Positions 1 through 11,221 of a DNA stretch of 64,000 nt are shown here, piece by piece (positions within the stretch are counted from its first letter, which is position 1; each line of letters begins with the position of its first letter). The translations under genes were made by a program, and so were the position numbers. The DNA comes from Euleptes europaea (lineage: Eukaryota; Chordata; Lepidosauria; Squamata; Sphaerodactylidae). The stretch spans positions 14,453,821-14,517,820 of the forward strand of contig NC_079312.1 of the NCBI RefSeq assembly GCF_029931775.1. The letters are read 5' to 3'. The notes under the pieces are model-generated. The model searched no databases. It saw only the letters and a list, made by a program, of their open reading frames with translations, and was not told where the DNA came from.

Positions 1-453
1 TCAGCTGGTTCCAAGATGTCTAAGTCCCAAAGCTGGCCAAATCCAAACTGCTGTTTGTTGGGGTTTGAATTTTGGAGGTGAAAACCCAGTGTTTGGCAGA
101 CCTAGAAGGGGCTTCTGAGAGGCAAGCAGATTGTGCAGCTGGAGTAGGGGGGGGCTTGATTGAATTAACACGAAGAGACAAAGGACTGGCCGGGGCCTTG
201 GCTGAAGTTGGCCTGGTGAATGTCCTGTTTCCCTGGGCAAAGCGGGATTCCTGCTTTCATTCTGGTGCAAATGACTAGTTTCCCACTCTGGGAGGGGAGG
301 GGGGCCTTCACAGCTGTCCGCTGGGTGGAGTGAAAGTAATTACCCAGGCTGGCCTCCAACAATAGGTGCTTGGGGGCTCTTCTGGGCTTGGTTGGCATTT
401 TATCTCCCCTGCATGTATGGCTAGTTTTAAAAGTGCCTTTAACGGCAGATAAT
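1..453. other. Intergenic DNA, no gene seen
   Basis: No convincing coding exon, RNA gene or known repeat was recognised here. Short open frames on both strands have no recognisable domain. The stretch ends where the first hAT-like MITE begins. Confidence 0.5.
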
Positions 454-650
454 TAGGGTTGACAACCTCCAGGTACTAGCTGGAGATCTCCTATTACAAC
501 TGATCTCCAGCTGATCAGTTCATCTGGAGAAAATGGCCGCTTTGGCAATTGGACCCTATGTCATTGAAGTCCCCTCCCCAAACCCTGCCCTCCTCAGGCT
601 CCACCCCAAAAACCTCCCGCCAGTTGCAAAGAGGGACCTGGCAACCCTAG
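454..650 (+). mobile_element. hAT-like MITE (TAGGGTTGCCAACC family)
   Basis: The copy begins with TAGGGTT and ends with GGCAACCCTA, an imperfect terminal inverted repeat. Its body, with an 'aaaatggccgctttggcaa' segment and a pyrimidine-rich second half, recurs many times in this window on both strands. It has no coding capacity. I call it hAT because another copy (24266-24475) has an 8-bp target duplication. The name is inferred from terminal structure, not from a library match. Confidence 0.7.
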
Positions 651-668
651 GGAGTCAGCTGAAACTTG

Positions 669-806
669 ATGAGGGGGGGAGGGGGGACTTCAATGCCATA
701 GAGTCCAAAGTGGCCATTTTCTCCAGGTGAACTGATCCCTATTGGCTTGAGATCAGTTGTAATAGCAGGAGATCTCCAGCTGGTACCTGGAGGTTGGCAA
801 CCCTAG
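669..806 (-). mobile_element. hAT-like MITE, truncated inverted copy
   Basis: This is the same family as 454-650 but in the opposite orientation and lacking one end; it finishes with GGTTGGCAACCCTAG. With its neighbour it makes a loose inverted pair. The gypsy element inserted 26 bp further on. Confidence 0.65.
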
Positions 807-832
807 TTGGGGTAGCCATGTCAGTCCGCAGT

Positions 833-1445
833 TGTCATGGGCCCTGCCTTCGGAGCTGAGGACCCAGAGGACTCTGAAGCTGAAGTGGAGGAACAGGTTG
901 CCTCTGGGCCTTCAGTACCTCCATTGCAGTCAGTAGTACAGGAGCCTGAAACAACTCAGCAGGAACCACAGCTAGGCAGAGAGATGGAACAACGGCAGAC
1001 AGAAGCTACTCATCCCCCAACTCCTGCAGTGGAAGCTGAGAATGGCAGCCCTCCAAGCTCACCTGAACCTGATAGGCATATCAGGACTCGCCAGCGTATA
1101 GTTTTGCAGGGTAGGCGAAGGAGTGCTCGCCTGGAAAGCCTAAGCAGACAGAGAACTGGTGCTGAGTCGTTGCAGGATGAAGCCTAGCTTGGAAGTGCAC
1201 TGACTGATAAAGGCAGTGCAGGCACACTTTCACTTTGCGGAAGCAACCGTGCAATTCCCCTGTCTTCTTGCTACTGCTGTGATTGATCTTTCCGGCCGTT
1301 GACCCCTGCCTGTTTTGACGACGCCTCTGAATACAAACCTTGAGAGATAACAGAATCTTTGTTGCCTGCTCCGAAAGGGGCTAGATACCCCCCCGCACGT
1401 CTGAGGACTGCGGGCACCGCCCAGCCCTTGGCCTACGCCGGCACA
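833..1445 (+). repeat. 5' LTR of the gypsy element
   Basis: 613 bp, TG...CA, matching 5869-6481 almost base for base. It contains an open frame (837-1187, about 116 codons) that repeats the C-terminal coding tail seen in the 3' LTR, rich in E, P, Q and R. An ATACAAACC/AATC-type region near the end may be the polyadenylation area, but no perfect AATAAA was seen. Confidence 0.93.
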
Positions 1446-1487
1446 GCTTGCTTCCGCCTACAAAAAGCAACTGCCTGGCTCCCAGCC

Positions 1488-2480
1488 ATGATGGAGGAAG
1501 AAACTGAAGCTGCTTTAGCTACAACTCGTTCAGAAAACCAAACGCTGAGAAGCCAATTAACAGCCGTAACTGCTGATAACAGAGCCTTGCAAGGTCAGTT
1601 CCAACAACTTAAGCAGGCACTTGGAGCTGTACAGCAGCAGTTGGCTGCTTTTGCGGTTGCTCCATCGCCAGCCCTACCTGCAAGTAAATGCCCTGTGGCC
1701 TTGCCAGAGAAATTTGGAGGTACACCAGCAGACTTTCCTTTGTTTCTGGCTCAGTGCAAGCTGTTTATGAAGGTGAGACAGCGTGATTTCCCTGATGAAC
1801 AAACCAAGGTGGCCTTCATTTTAAGTCTGTTAAAGGACCAGGCAGCCAAATGGGCCACGCCCCTGCTTGTAGCAGACTCCCCAGTTTTAGGTAATTATGC
1901 TGCCTTCCTGGCACAATTCATGGCAGCCTACTCTGACCCACAGAAACTGGCAAGGGCCAACCGACAGCTCCGTCGTTTGCAGCAAGGACAACAGTCTGTG
2001 GCTGCTTATACCGCTGAGTTCAGGCTTTTGGCACAGGACCTGGACTGGAATGATGGGGCTTTACGTGATCAGTACTTGGAGGGCCTGTCAGACCAAGTAC
2101 TGGATGAAGTCGCCCGGGTTGAGAGACCAGCTACCCTAGACTCCCTGATGACCCTGTGCTTGCAGATTGATGGGCGCCTGGAAGATAGAAGACTCACCAG
2201 GAGTGCTGGCCGAGACCAGGGGACAAATTGGCTGCCTTTGCAGTCTCTTCCACCCACTGTACCGACGCCCGGGCCAGCAACAGATGCTGGGGAACCTTTG
2301 TAACCAGGGGCCACCCGCCCACGGCTTACTGTGGTGGAGAAGGAGCGACGTCGCAAGGCCAATCTCTGCCTGTACTGTGGGGCCCCAGGCCACTTTGCAA
2401 GTGCTTGTCCTGCAAAGCAACCCCGGCCGGAAAACTCCAACTCCCAGGTGCCACTGGGCCTAGCTACCTGGGACGGACAA
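1488..2480 (+). other. gag region of the gypsy element
   Basis: Starts MMEEETEAAL, then a coiled-coil-like Q/A/L-rich stretch, then a retrotransposon Gag (capsid-like) segment with the typical FLAQCKLFM...FILSLLKDQAAKWA pattern, followed by a CCHC zinc knuckle ([14 protein letters not shown]) around 2360-2405. Gag packages the element RNA in cytoplasmic particles. The overlap with pol in another frame is a usual arrangement for the family. Confidence 0.88.
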
Positions 2481-2539
2481 CAGAAACGGATGGCCCACTC
2501 TGGGGAGGACCTCGTCATGTCCTAGTCCCTGTGCGGTTG

Positions 2540-5390
2540 TGTCCTTCGGGGGGTCCCTGGATCCTGACTCATGCCTTGGTGGACTCCGGGGCGTCACGCT
2601 CCTACATGGACCGGACTTTTGCCAACCAGCACCAGATTCCCCTGCAGAACAAGGCTGTGGCTATCCCTGTGGAGGCCATTGATGGGAGGCCTCTGCGTTC
2701 TGGACCAGTTGCACAAGAAACTCGACCTTTGACCCTATGCATCCAGCAGCATCAGGAAACCATACGTTTCGATATCGCACACATGCCACGATTCCCCTTG
2801 GTACTGGGAATGGACTGGCTGATGCTCCACAACCCAAGTATCAATTGGGTAGCACGGGAACTCCACTTCCAGGAACCATGTCCTCACCAAGGAACCCACC
2901 TGACAGTAGGGGTAGCTATGACCCCAGACACTCCAAGCCTCCCTGAGGTTTATAAGCCCTACCAGGACGTTTTTGACGAAAAGGGGGCAGACCAGCTCCC
3001 CCCTCATCGATCATTTGACTGTGGGATTGAATTGCAGCCTGGTGCACCGCTTCCTGTCTGTCGGCTGTATTCCCTGTCTGACCCGGAGCGAGCAGCCTTG
3101 AGAGACTTCCTGACCAAGAACCTACAGCGAGGGTTCGTTCGAACCTCAGCATCCCCAACAGCAGCACCTGTTCTCTTTGTAAAGAAGAAGTGTGGGGAGC
3201 TTCGGCTGTGTAACGACTACCGCGCCCTGAATAAGATCACTATCAAGGACCGGTATCCCTTGCCCTTGATTTCTGAGCTCCTAGAACGGGTGAATGGTGC
3301 ACGCGTGTTCACCAAACTCGACCTGAGGGGTGCCTACAACCTCATCCGTATCCGAGACGGGGATGAATGGAAAACCGCATTCAGCACCCATTATGGCCAC
3401 TACGAGTATCTGGTGATGCCTTTTGGCCTTTGTAATGCTCCTGCGGTGTTTCAGCGTTTTATCCATGAGGTGTTCCGGGATCTCCTAGACCAGTTCGTGG
3501 TTGTCTACTTGGATGACATCCTCATTTACTCACGGAACTTGGCCCAACATGTCACCCATGTTCAGATTGTTTTGCAACGTCTGCGTGAACACCGGCTATA
3601 TGCCAAGCTTGAAAAATGTGCATTCCATCAGTCCACTATTGACTTCCTAGGACATCGCATCTCCCCTCAGGGCATTCAGATGGATCCTACCAAAGTGGAC
3701 ACCGTAGTACAGTGGCAGCCGCCTCGAAACCGTAAGGACCTCCAACGGTTCCTCGGATTTGCAAATTACTATCGTCAGTTTGTACAGAATTATGCAGCCT
3801 TCGCAGAGCCACTGACTAGGTTGTTACGGCCGCGGGAGCCATTCCGATGGGATGCAACAGCACAACAAGCATTCCAGGCCCTAAAAGCACGTTTCCTCGT
3901 GGACCCTATCCTGCAACATCCCAACCCTGACTTGCCGTTTATAGTAGAAACTGATGCCTCCAGTACCGCTGTGGGGGCTGTGCTCTCCCAGCGGGTACAG
4001 CCTACCCAGCCGCTCCAACCATGTGCCTTTTATTCCCGCCAACTGACTCCTGCAGAACGGAATTACACCATCTGGGAGAGGGAACTCCTGGCAATCAAAG
4101 TTGCTTTTGAGGTCTGGCGCCATCACCTTGAAGGGGCCCGGCACCCAGTCCAAGTCTGGACAGACCATAGGAACCTGGAACATTTGCAAACAGCACGTCG
4201 GCTGAATCAGCGGCAGATCCGGTGGTCGCTGTTCTTCTCCCGGTTCAATTTCACGATTACATACATTCCAAGTACGCAGAACCGTCGAGCAGATGCTTTG
4301 TCCCGGAAACCGGAATACTGCACCCCTGTAGAATCGGAACCCCCTTTGGCAACGGTGTTGCCACCGACTGTATTTGCCGCGGGGACAGAGCAGCCCTCGC
4401 TACAGGCGCGTATTCAGCAGCAACAACTTCTCGATCCCTGGGCCCAGAATCAGAGGCAACTCCTGCAGAGAGATGACATGCCAGCAGGAGCCCAAATCAC
4501 ACTACAGAATGGGGTGCTCCTGCACCAGGGTCGGCTTTATGTACCTGCCGGTCCCCTCAGGGAGGAAATTCTCCACCTGTCCCATGACGTGGCGCCTGCC
4601 GGACACTTTGGACGGTACCGGACTCTACACCTCGCAACCCGTGAATTCTGGTGGCCCCGGATCCAAGCTGACGTAGCCTGATATGTCAGCACCTGTGATA
4701 CATGCTGCCGGGCCAAGGATCGTCCAGGCAAGCCAGCAGGTTTACTGCAACCCTTACCTACTCCACCTAGGCCATGGCACACAGTGTCCCTGGATTTTAT
4801 TGTGGAATTGCCCAAGTCAGGGTCCTACACCTGCATACTGGTGGTGGTGGACTCCTTCACGAAAATGGCTCACTTCATTCCATGTACCGGTACCCCATCT
4901 GCTCGTGAGACAGGCCAACTGTATCTACACCATGTATTCCGGCTCCATGGCCTTCCTGAGTGCATAGTGTCGGATCGTGGTACGCAATTCACCTCCCGAT
5001 TCTGGCGGACTCTGCACTCCCTTCTAGGTACGAATCTGCACTTTTCCTCAGCCCACCACCCACAAACGGATGGGCAGACGGAACGAGTGAATGGCATTTT
5101 AGAACAATACCTCCGGTGTTACAGTAGCCATCAGCAAGACAACTGGGCAACCTTATTGCCCCTTGCTGAATTTGCATACAACAATGCAATTCATTCCTCA
5201 ACCCGGCAGACGCCCTTCCAGGCCAACTATGGCTACCATCCACGCCACTTACCCTCGATTCTGCCTTCTTCGTCAGTGCCCGCAGCGGATGCCCTTGTGC
5301 AGGAATTGACAGCCCAACATACTCTCCTACGGGAGCATCTTGACGAGGCGAAAGCCTCTTACAAGGCCAAAGCAGATTTGAAATGACAGC
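2540..5390 (+). other. pol region: protease, RT, RNase H, integrase
   Basis: Protease active site HALVDSGASRSYM near 2575. Reverse transcriptase from about 3040 to 3750, with LRLCNDYRALN, KLDLRGAYNLIRI and catalytic VVYLDDILIYS near 3500. RNase H with FIVETDASSTAVGAVLS near 3945. Integrase HHCC zinc region from about 4570 and DDE core from about 4790 (DFIVELPKSG, SDRGTQFTS, HPQTDGQTERVN). All are classic Ty3/gypsy signatures. The region is broken in a few places and is treated as a fossil. Confidence 0.92.
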
Positions 5391-5639
5391 CAGGGGAGGA
5401 GCTGCAGGTCGGCGACCTGGTTTGGCTATCCACACGCCACCTCCGCAGCACACGGCCATCTCGGAAGCTGGATGCCCGATACATCGGTCCCTTCCCCATA
5501 CAGGCCCAAATCAATCCCGTGGCTTTTCGATTAGACCTACCACCAACACTTCGGATTCATCCCGTGTTCCACCGTTCCCTACTTGCACGGGCCCCTCCAC
5601 CAGACCCACTCCGCTCGACCGCCGTTGCCCCGCCTCCAG

Positions 5640-5868
5640 TTTGGGTTGATGACCATGAAGAATATGAAGTCGCTCAGATCCTCGATTCTCGGAGACGCCG
5701 GGGTCGTCTGCAGTATCTCGTAGATTGGAAGGGGTACGGACCAGATGACCGCTCCTGGGAACTTGCTGAGCAGGTTCACGCCCCCGTGTTAACCCGTGCC
5801 TTTCACATGGCCTACCCTCAGAAGCCAGCTCCCAGATCTCTGGGTGGGGGCCCTGGAGGGGGGGATGG
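5640..5868 (+). other. Integrase chromodomain of the gypsy element
   Basis: The stretch YEVAQILDSRRRRGRLQYLV followed by DWKGYGPDDRSWE is a chromodomain of the kind fused to chromovirus integrases. In the family it binds modified histones and steers integration to particular chromatin. The frame continues past the LTR boundary into the 3' LTR. Confidence 0.9.
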
Positions 5869-6481
5869 TGTCATGGGCCCTGCCTTCGGAACTGAGGACC
5901 CAGAGGACTCTGAAGCTGAAGTGGAGGAACAGGTTGCCTCTGGGCCTTCAGTACCTCCATTGCAGTCAGTAGTACAGGAGCCTGAAACAACTCAGCAGGA
6001 ACCACAGCTAGGCAGAGAGATGGAACAACGGCAGACAGAAGCTACTCATCCCCCAACTCCTGCAGTGGAAGCTGAGAATGGCAGCCCTCCAAGCTCACCT
6101 GAACCTGATAGGCATATCAGGACTCGCCAGCGTATAGTTTTGCAGGGTAGGCGAAGGAGTGCTCGCCTGGAAAGCCTAAGCAGACAGAGAACTGGTGCTG
6201 AGTCGTTGCAGGATGAAGCCTAGCTTGGAAGTGCACTGACTGATAAAGGCAGTGCAGGCACACTTTCACTTTGCGGAAGCAACCGTGCAATTCCCCTGTC
6301 TTCTTGCTACTGCTGTGATTGATCTTTCCGGCCGTTGACCCCTGCCTGTTTTGACGACGCCTCTGAATACAAACCTTGAGAGATAACAGAATCTTTGTTG
6401 CCTGCTCCGAAAGGGGCTAGATACCCCCCCGCACGTCTGAGGACTGCGGGCACCGCCCAGCCCTTGGCCTATGCCGGCACA
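5869..6481 (+). repeat. 3' LTR of the gypsy element
   Basis: 613 bp, near-identical to 833-1445 and preceded by a G-rich polypurine tract. The pol reading frame runs into it and ends near 6223, so about 355 bp of this LTR is also coding sequence. Confidence 0.93.
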
Positions 6482-6769
6482 GCAGTAGAAAATCAAGATT
6501 CGCGTCTAGTAGCACCTTAAAGACCAAGAAGATTTTCAGAGTATAAGCTTTGGAGCTCCCTTTGTACCTAAAATCTTTATTGCATTTTAAAAACAGCTGA
6601 CGAGCATTGCTCTTTTCAACCGTGAGGGGAGAAGAAAAAAAATCATCCTACATCCAAATGTGAGCTGTATTCAACACAGCAACCTTAAAATGCAGAATGT
6701 TACAAAGAGGAATCATTTATTTGCAACAGCAAGTGTTTTCAGAAAGAAATAAAAGTACATTTTTTCTTA

Positions 6770-6927
6770 ATGACTCTGCTGGTGGGAGGGCATTTTGGCC
6801 ATTTTCTGGGCATGGAGTGGGGGTCACTGGGTGTGTGTGGGGGAGATGGTTGTGAATTTCCTGCATTGTGCAGGGGGTTGGACTAGATGACCCTGATGGT
6901 CCCTTCCAACTCTGTGATTCTATGGAA
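6770..6927 (+). mobile_element. CR1 LINE 3' end fragment
   Basis: The end 'ggttggactagatgaccc', then a tail that finishes with the ATTCTATG motif, is the hallmark of amniote CR1 3' ends. No coding part is present. It is followed directly by a 5S-derived SINE. Between the gypsy element and this fragment (6487-6769) I see nothing identifiable. Confidence 0.85.
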
Positions 6928-6934
6928 GCGCTGT

Positions 6935-7095
6935 CAAGTCATAGCTGACTCCAAGCAAGAGGTGGTTTGCTATTGCCTGGACTCCCTTGGTGGTCTCCCA
7001 TCCAAGTACTGACTAGGCTGACCCTGATTAACCTCCGTGATCTGACGAGATCTCAGGCTAGCCTGGGCCATCTAGGTCAGCGGAGCGGCTCTGCT
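6935..7095 (-). mobile_element. 5S rRNA-derived SINE, minus strand
   Basis: Contains the reverse complement of 5S-like sequence ('ggtctcccatccaagtact', and a stretch resembling gatctcgtctgatct). The 5S internal promoter region is what drives such SINE3-type elements. The copy is diverged. The tail 'gaagcgctgtcaagtcatag' is like other reptile SINE tails. Confidence 0.7.
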
Positions 7096-7365
7096 AATTA
7101 GCATTTTTGTAAGGCATATCCCGTAGGGTGGACTCCATTGAATACCAGCACATTAAACAGTTTGTATATGGGATGGAGCCTGCTCCAGTTAACGAAGACT
7201 TATGCCACACTAAGCTCGCTGGCTACTCAAAACTCCTTGCTGTTTTGGGGGCAATCGAGGACCACGGTGGCCTCTCTGGCATGCCATGTGCTCATTCAGA
7301 AGGTTATGCCACATCCGCCCTGAATAAAACCCCAGGGGAATCTCTCTCTGGGTATCAGCCACAGG

Positions 7366-7563
7366 TAGGGATGCCAGCCTCCAGGTGGGACTTGGGGTTC
7401 CCCTGGAATTGCAGCTCTTCTCCAGACTAAAGGGATCAGTTCCCCAGAGAAAATGGATGCTTTGGAGGATGGAGACTCTGGCATTGTACCCGGCAGAGGT
7501 CCCTGTTCTCCCCAGGCTCCATCCCCAAATCTCTAGGAGCTTCCTATCCCTGATCTGGCAACC
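7366..7563 (+). mobile_element. hAT-like MITE, diverged
   Basis: Starts TAGGGATGCCAGCCTCCAGG and ends CTGGCAACC. The 'ccccagagaaaatgg' core and the pyrimidine-rich second half match the family. Confidence 0.6.
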
Positions 7564-7732
7564 TGGCCCATCCCCTCTGGTGGCTGGAAGGGGGGGAACC
7601 AAACCTAGTCACAGAGGCAGCCATGTAGCACCCGAGACAAAGAATCTGGGGCACCCTACAGAATAACAAATTCAGAGCCTACTTCTTCAGATGCATGAAG
7701 TGTTATGTAATGTCAGCTGAATACAACATAGA

Positions 7733-8217
7733 AGAAGAGTTGTTTTTTATATGCCGACTTTCTCTACTGCTTAAGGAAGAATCAAACCGGCTTACCATCA
7801 CCTTCCCCTCCCCACAACAGACACCCTGTGAGGTAGGTGGGGCTGAGAGAGTTCTAAGAGAGCTGTGTCTAGCCCAAGGTTAGCCAGCTTGCTTCATGTG
7901 GAGGAGTGGGGAAACCAACCCAGTTCACCAGATTAGCCTCCGCTGACTTTCTCTTCCACTTAAGGGAGACTCAAACTGGCTTACAATCATCATCTCTTCC
8001 CCTCCCCACAACAGACACCCTGTGAGGTAGGTGGGGCTGAGAGAGTGTGACTAGTCCAAGGTCACCAGCTGGGTTCGTGTGGAGGAGTGTTGAAACAAAT
8101 CCAGTTCACCAGATTAGCCTCTGTTGCTCATGTGGAGGTGTGGGAAATCAAACCCGGTTCTCCAGATCAAACTCCACCGCTCCAAACCACCGTTCTTAAC
8201 CACTACACCACACTGGC
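7733..8217 (-). mobile_element. Two adjacent tRNA-derived SINEs, minus strand
   Basis: Two head-to-tail copies (about 7733-7944, truncated, and 7945-8217) of a squamate-type tRNA SINE. On the minus strand each reads gtggtgtagtggttaagag (A box), gaaccgggtttgattccc (B box), then a non-tRNA body ending in 'ccgactttctct...tataaaaaacaactcttc'. A homologous copy sits at 14515-14817, so this SINE predates the duplication of the adjacent zinc-finger exon. Confidence 0.8.
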
Positions 8218-8218
8218 C

Positions 8219-9107
8219 CCTGGAGTTTGGCTATCCTAGCAATAACCACCTCCCTAGATTAACAGGTTCATTTCATGCCCAACCCAGGAGAAAGAACAAC
8301 AAAAGAGGACAAAGTCAGAACTTTAAAAATGTTTATTTAGCCTTCAGGAAAATTAGTCAACTTCTCTCCTCTCAGCCCCCCACCGTGACCCAAATCAACA
8401 ACAAACCTCCCCTGTGCATTCAGTTCTTAATGTTGTGCAACCAGTCTTGAACCATGAAACATAGTAGAGAGGACTCACCTTTCATACAGCATATCCTTAT
8501 CAATAAAATCACATTTTTCTTAAAGGCTCTGGTAATTCATCAGCATTTTTATAAAACATTGTTAAAAGATGGATTCCATCGAGCTGACGGCAAGCAATTC
8601 AGAAACCAAAATCACTTGGGGGATAATATTTTAGGCCCCTTCTCAATGTTGAACCCCAACTAAGTCTCAGGGAATGTTTCTGCGTATCAATTTCCTCATA
8701 AGGAGTCACGTGTGTCCCAGTTCCTTCCCGGGTCCCACAGTCACTACCTGTCTCCCTCTTTTTTGCAAGAGGGCAGAATGAAAGCCAGAGGGGACGGGCT
8801 ACCGGACACAAGAATGAACTGAGACGCTTGGCGGTACAAATCTCTCCCACTATGATACAGTTCACCATGCAGCAGGCAAGTTGCCGGGCTCTCATGTACG
8901 AATCCTCAAAGTGTGTGTTATAATTTGTTTGTAGGCTGAATCTTTCCCCTCATTCTGAATATCTAATTGGCTTTTGTCCACTGTTTACCCCCCTTTTATG
9001 CTCAACAAGATTCAACCTACAATTCAATGCTTCCTCACAGTCTGGAAATATGCACGGTCTCTCCTGTGTGGGCTTCCTTCGACTTCAGAGTGAGGAGACT
9101 TAACTGT
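8219..9107 (-). other. 3' UTR of zinc-finger copy 1
   Basis: This non-coding stretch follows the stop codon of the finger exon (minus strand) and is about 95% matched by 14816-15711 by eye. A polyadenylation signal AATAAA (plus-strand tttatt, 8332-8337) is conserved in both copies and probably ends the transcript. Confidence 0.6.
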
Positions 9108-9856
9108 CTAGCTTCTGTCGTAGCGTGAGGTGGTCTGTGGTTCCTTGCTATCGTGTCTTTTCATGTGCCTCCTGAGCCCTCTTTTCCAATGAAAGCCTTG
9201 CCCACACTCCAAGCATTTGAATGGCATCTCTCCAGTATGAATGGAGCTGTGAGCCACAAGTTGGTCGTTCCAGAGGAAGCTTTCGCCACACTCCATGCAA
9301 CGGTGTGGTTTCTCTCCTCTATGTATATTTTGATGCCGAAGAAGACTTTTTTTTACAGTGTACGCCTTCCTACACACTGAACATACATACGGTTTCTCTC
9401 CAGTATGGTTTGCTTTCTGAAAAAATCTTTTCCCACATTCTAAACACGAAAACGGTTTCTCTCCTGTATGGGAATTTTCATGCCTGACAAGACAGTATTT
9501 ATAAGCAAAGCTTTCCCCACATTTCAAGCATGTGTAGATTTTCTTCTTGCTTTCGGCAGGCTGGCTCCTTGGAAGATCAGATGTCTGCCTAGGGTTTTCT
9601 TGGCATTCAGTGCCCCCCGTTTCTCTCCCCAAGAAGACCGCTTCAGTTAACACTTGGTTGTCTTTTAAGAGAGACTCTCTTCTCATCGGATCAAATTGCA
9701 GCCATCCTTGTACTGTTTGCTGACTTTCACAGGCTTCCTGACTCTCATGTCCCTGGAAAACCATCCCTTCTTCTCCACCTCCTGATGCTCCAGTGGGATG
9801 GCTTTCCTCAAATTCTCCAGACTGAAGAGCCTCAACCTCACTCACGGGTGCAAAGT
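9108..9856 (-). CDS. C2H2 zinc-finger protein, terminal exon (copy 1)
   Basis: The exon begins at 9856 after a good acceptor (pyrimidine tract ...CTCCAACAG) in phase 1 and ends with TAG at 9108-9110, giving about 248 codons. About 105 residues of acidic, Ser/Gln-rich linker are followed by fingers: CLKC...HENSH, a degenerate second finger, CSVC...HQNIH, CMEC...HSSIH and CLEC...HMKRH, with TGEKP-type linkers. Such proteins bind DNA in the nucleus, usually as repressors. Compared with the tandem copy at 15712-16466, finger 2 has an in-frame loss that removes its helix and second histidine. There is no ATG near the start (the first in-frame Met-like codon is GTG), which supports an upstream exon; the best candidate is 11222-11620. 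Confidence 0.82.
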
Positions 9857-10284
9857 CTGTTGGAGAAAAGACAGAATAGCAACTTATTTATTATTTATTT
9901 ATTTACATAATTTATACCCCACTTTTATCCCCAATCAGGACCAAAAGTGGCTTACATCATTCTCCTCTCCACTCTTTTATCCTCACAACCACCCTGTGAG
10001 GTAGTTTAGGCTGAGAGTATGTGACTGGTTTGGTGGCAAGTGCTGCCAAAGCAATGTTCTTAAAGATCTGCTCAGCCAATCAGCTCTCAAATGGCCAATC
10101 AGAAGCCCAGCTGGGCAAATCCCCATCTGGCCCCACCCACTTGGCAGGTGCTAGGAAAGTTGTGGACAGGCACCATGGTGCCCATGGGCACCACACTGGG
10201 GACCCATGGTTTAACCCCAAGTGAAGTGACTTCATGGTGCCTGGATATGTTCCACTGTGGTTGCATGTCCTCTTTGGCTCCTAG

Positions 10285-10345
10285 GGTTGCCAACCTCCTG
10301 TGGAGCCTGGAGATCTCCAGGAATTACCACTCATCTCCAAACCAG
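10285..10345 (+). mobile_element. hAT-like MITE fragment
   Basis: Starts 'tagggttgccaacctcc' and stops after about 60 bp at 'ctccaaac'. A second stub of the same kind begins at 10548. The DNA between (10346-10547) is a partial tandem repeat of 10070-10290, sharing 'tcagaagcccagctgggcaa' and 'ttaaccccaa' segments. Confidence 0.6.
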
Positions 10346-10603
10346 GAATTACCACTCGTCTCCAAATCAGAAGCCCAGCTGGGCAAACGCCCCATCTGGC
10401 CCCACCCACTTGGCAGGTGCTAGGAAAGTTGTGGACAGGCACCACACTGGGGACCCATGGTTTAACCCCAACTGAAGTGACTTCATGGTGCCTGGGTATA
10501 TCAGCTGTGATATTTCCCACTGTGGTTGCATGTCCTCATTTGCTCTTAGGGTTGCCAACCTCCAGGTGGAGCCTGGAGATCTCCAGGAATTACCACTCGT
10601 CTC

Positions 10604-10773
10604 CAAACCAGTGTGGTATAGTGGTTAAGAGCAGTGGTTTGGAGTGGTGGACTCTGATCTGGAGAACCGGATTCCTCCACATGAGCGGAGGAGGCCGATC
10701 TGGTGAACTGGATTTGTTTCCCCACCCCTACACATGAAACCAGCTGGGTGACCTTGGGCTAGTCACAGTTCTC

Positions 10774-10814
<41 letters not shown>

Positions 10815-10992
10815 TTTTATTGCATTTTTATAATAAAACATACGAAGGATACATAAAAAGTTCTCTTAAGAACTATGTCAGCCCCATCTACCTCACAGGG
10901 TGTCTGTTGTGAGGAGGGGAAGGGAAGGTGATTGTCAGCCGGTATGAGTCTCCCTTAGGTGGTAGATAAAGTCGGCATATAAAAACCAACTC
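10604..10992 (+). mobile_element. tRNA-derived SINE interrupted by an L1-type tail
   Basis: A plus-strand copy with gtggtatagtggttaagag (A box) at the head and 'ggcatataaaaaccaactcc' at the tail. An A/T-rich insert at about 10775-10862 splits it. The paralogous SINE at 27356-27665 reads straight through the same site. Confidence 0.8.
10775..10862 (-). mobile_element. Short L1-type 3' tail insertion with (TA)n
   Basis: An 88-bp insert of (TA)n plus 'aaatttttattgcattttta' resembles, on the minus strand, the 3' terminus of the L1 at 18255. AGTTCTCTT occurs on both sides, as expected for a target-primed insertion. The empty site is visible at about 27520. Confidence 0.65.
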
Positions 10993-10994
10993 CT

Positions 10995-11140
10995 TCTTCT
11001 TCTACAGAGAGCAGTTCCCCTGGAGAAAATGTCATTATACTCTGCTGAGGTCCCTCCCCTTCCCAAACCCTGCCTTCCCCAGGTGTCTCTCCCACAAATC
11101 TCCAACAATTTCCCAACCCAGAGCTGGCAAACGTCTGCCC
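10995..11140 (+). mobile_element. hAT-like MITE fragment next to the candidate exon
   Basis: 'gagcagttcccctggagaaa' followed by 'ctctgctgaggtccctcccc' and a C-rich tail ending 'agagctggcaaac' is a truncated member of the MITE family. Copies sit at the same place in the other two units (about 25190-25310 and 27665-27790), so it entered before the duplications. It makes the downstream part of the long minus-strand open frame here MITE-derived and probably not coding. Confidence 0.6.
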
Positions 11141-11221
11141 TCCATATAATTTGTGGAGTTGCCCCCCCAATCTGCAGATCCCCAATAGCTCCAACCTGGA
11201 TCGGACTGAGGCCTCTCCTAC

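Larger units (their letters stand above)
828..6486 (+). mobile_element. Ty3/gypsy chromovirus LTR retrotransposon with target duplications
   Basis: A nearly whole LTR retrotransposon. Its two 613-bp LTRs (833-1445 and 5869-6481) start TGTCATGG and end GGCACA, and it is flanked by the 5-bp duplication GCAGT (828-832 and 6482-6486). Parts in order are gag, zinc knuckle, aspartic protease, reverse transcriptase, RNase H, integrase and a C-terminal chromodomain. This order and the chromodomain place it among Ty3/gypsy chromoviruses. A polypurine tract lies just before the 3' LTR (about 5855-5866). The LTRs differ at only about two positions, so the insertion is very recent. The coding region carries a few breaks (about three), so it is a fossil, though a fresh one. 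Confidence 0.95.
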
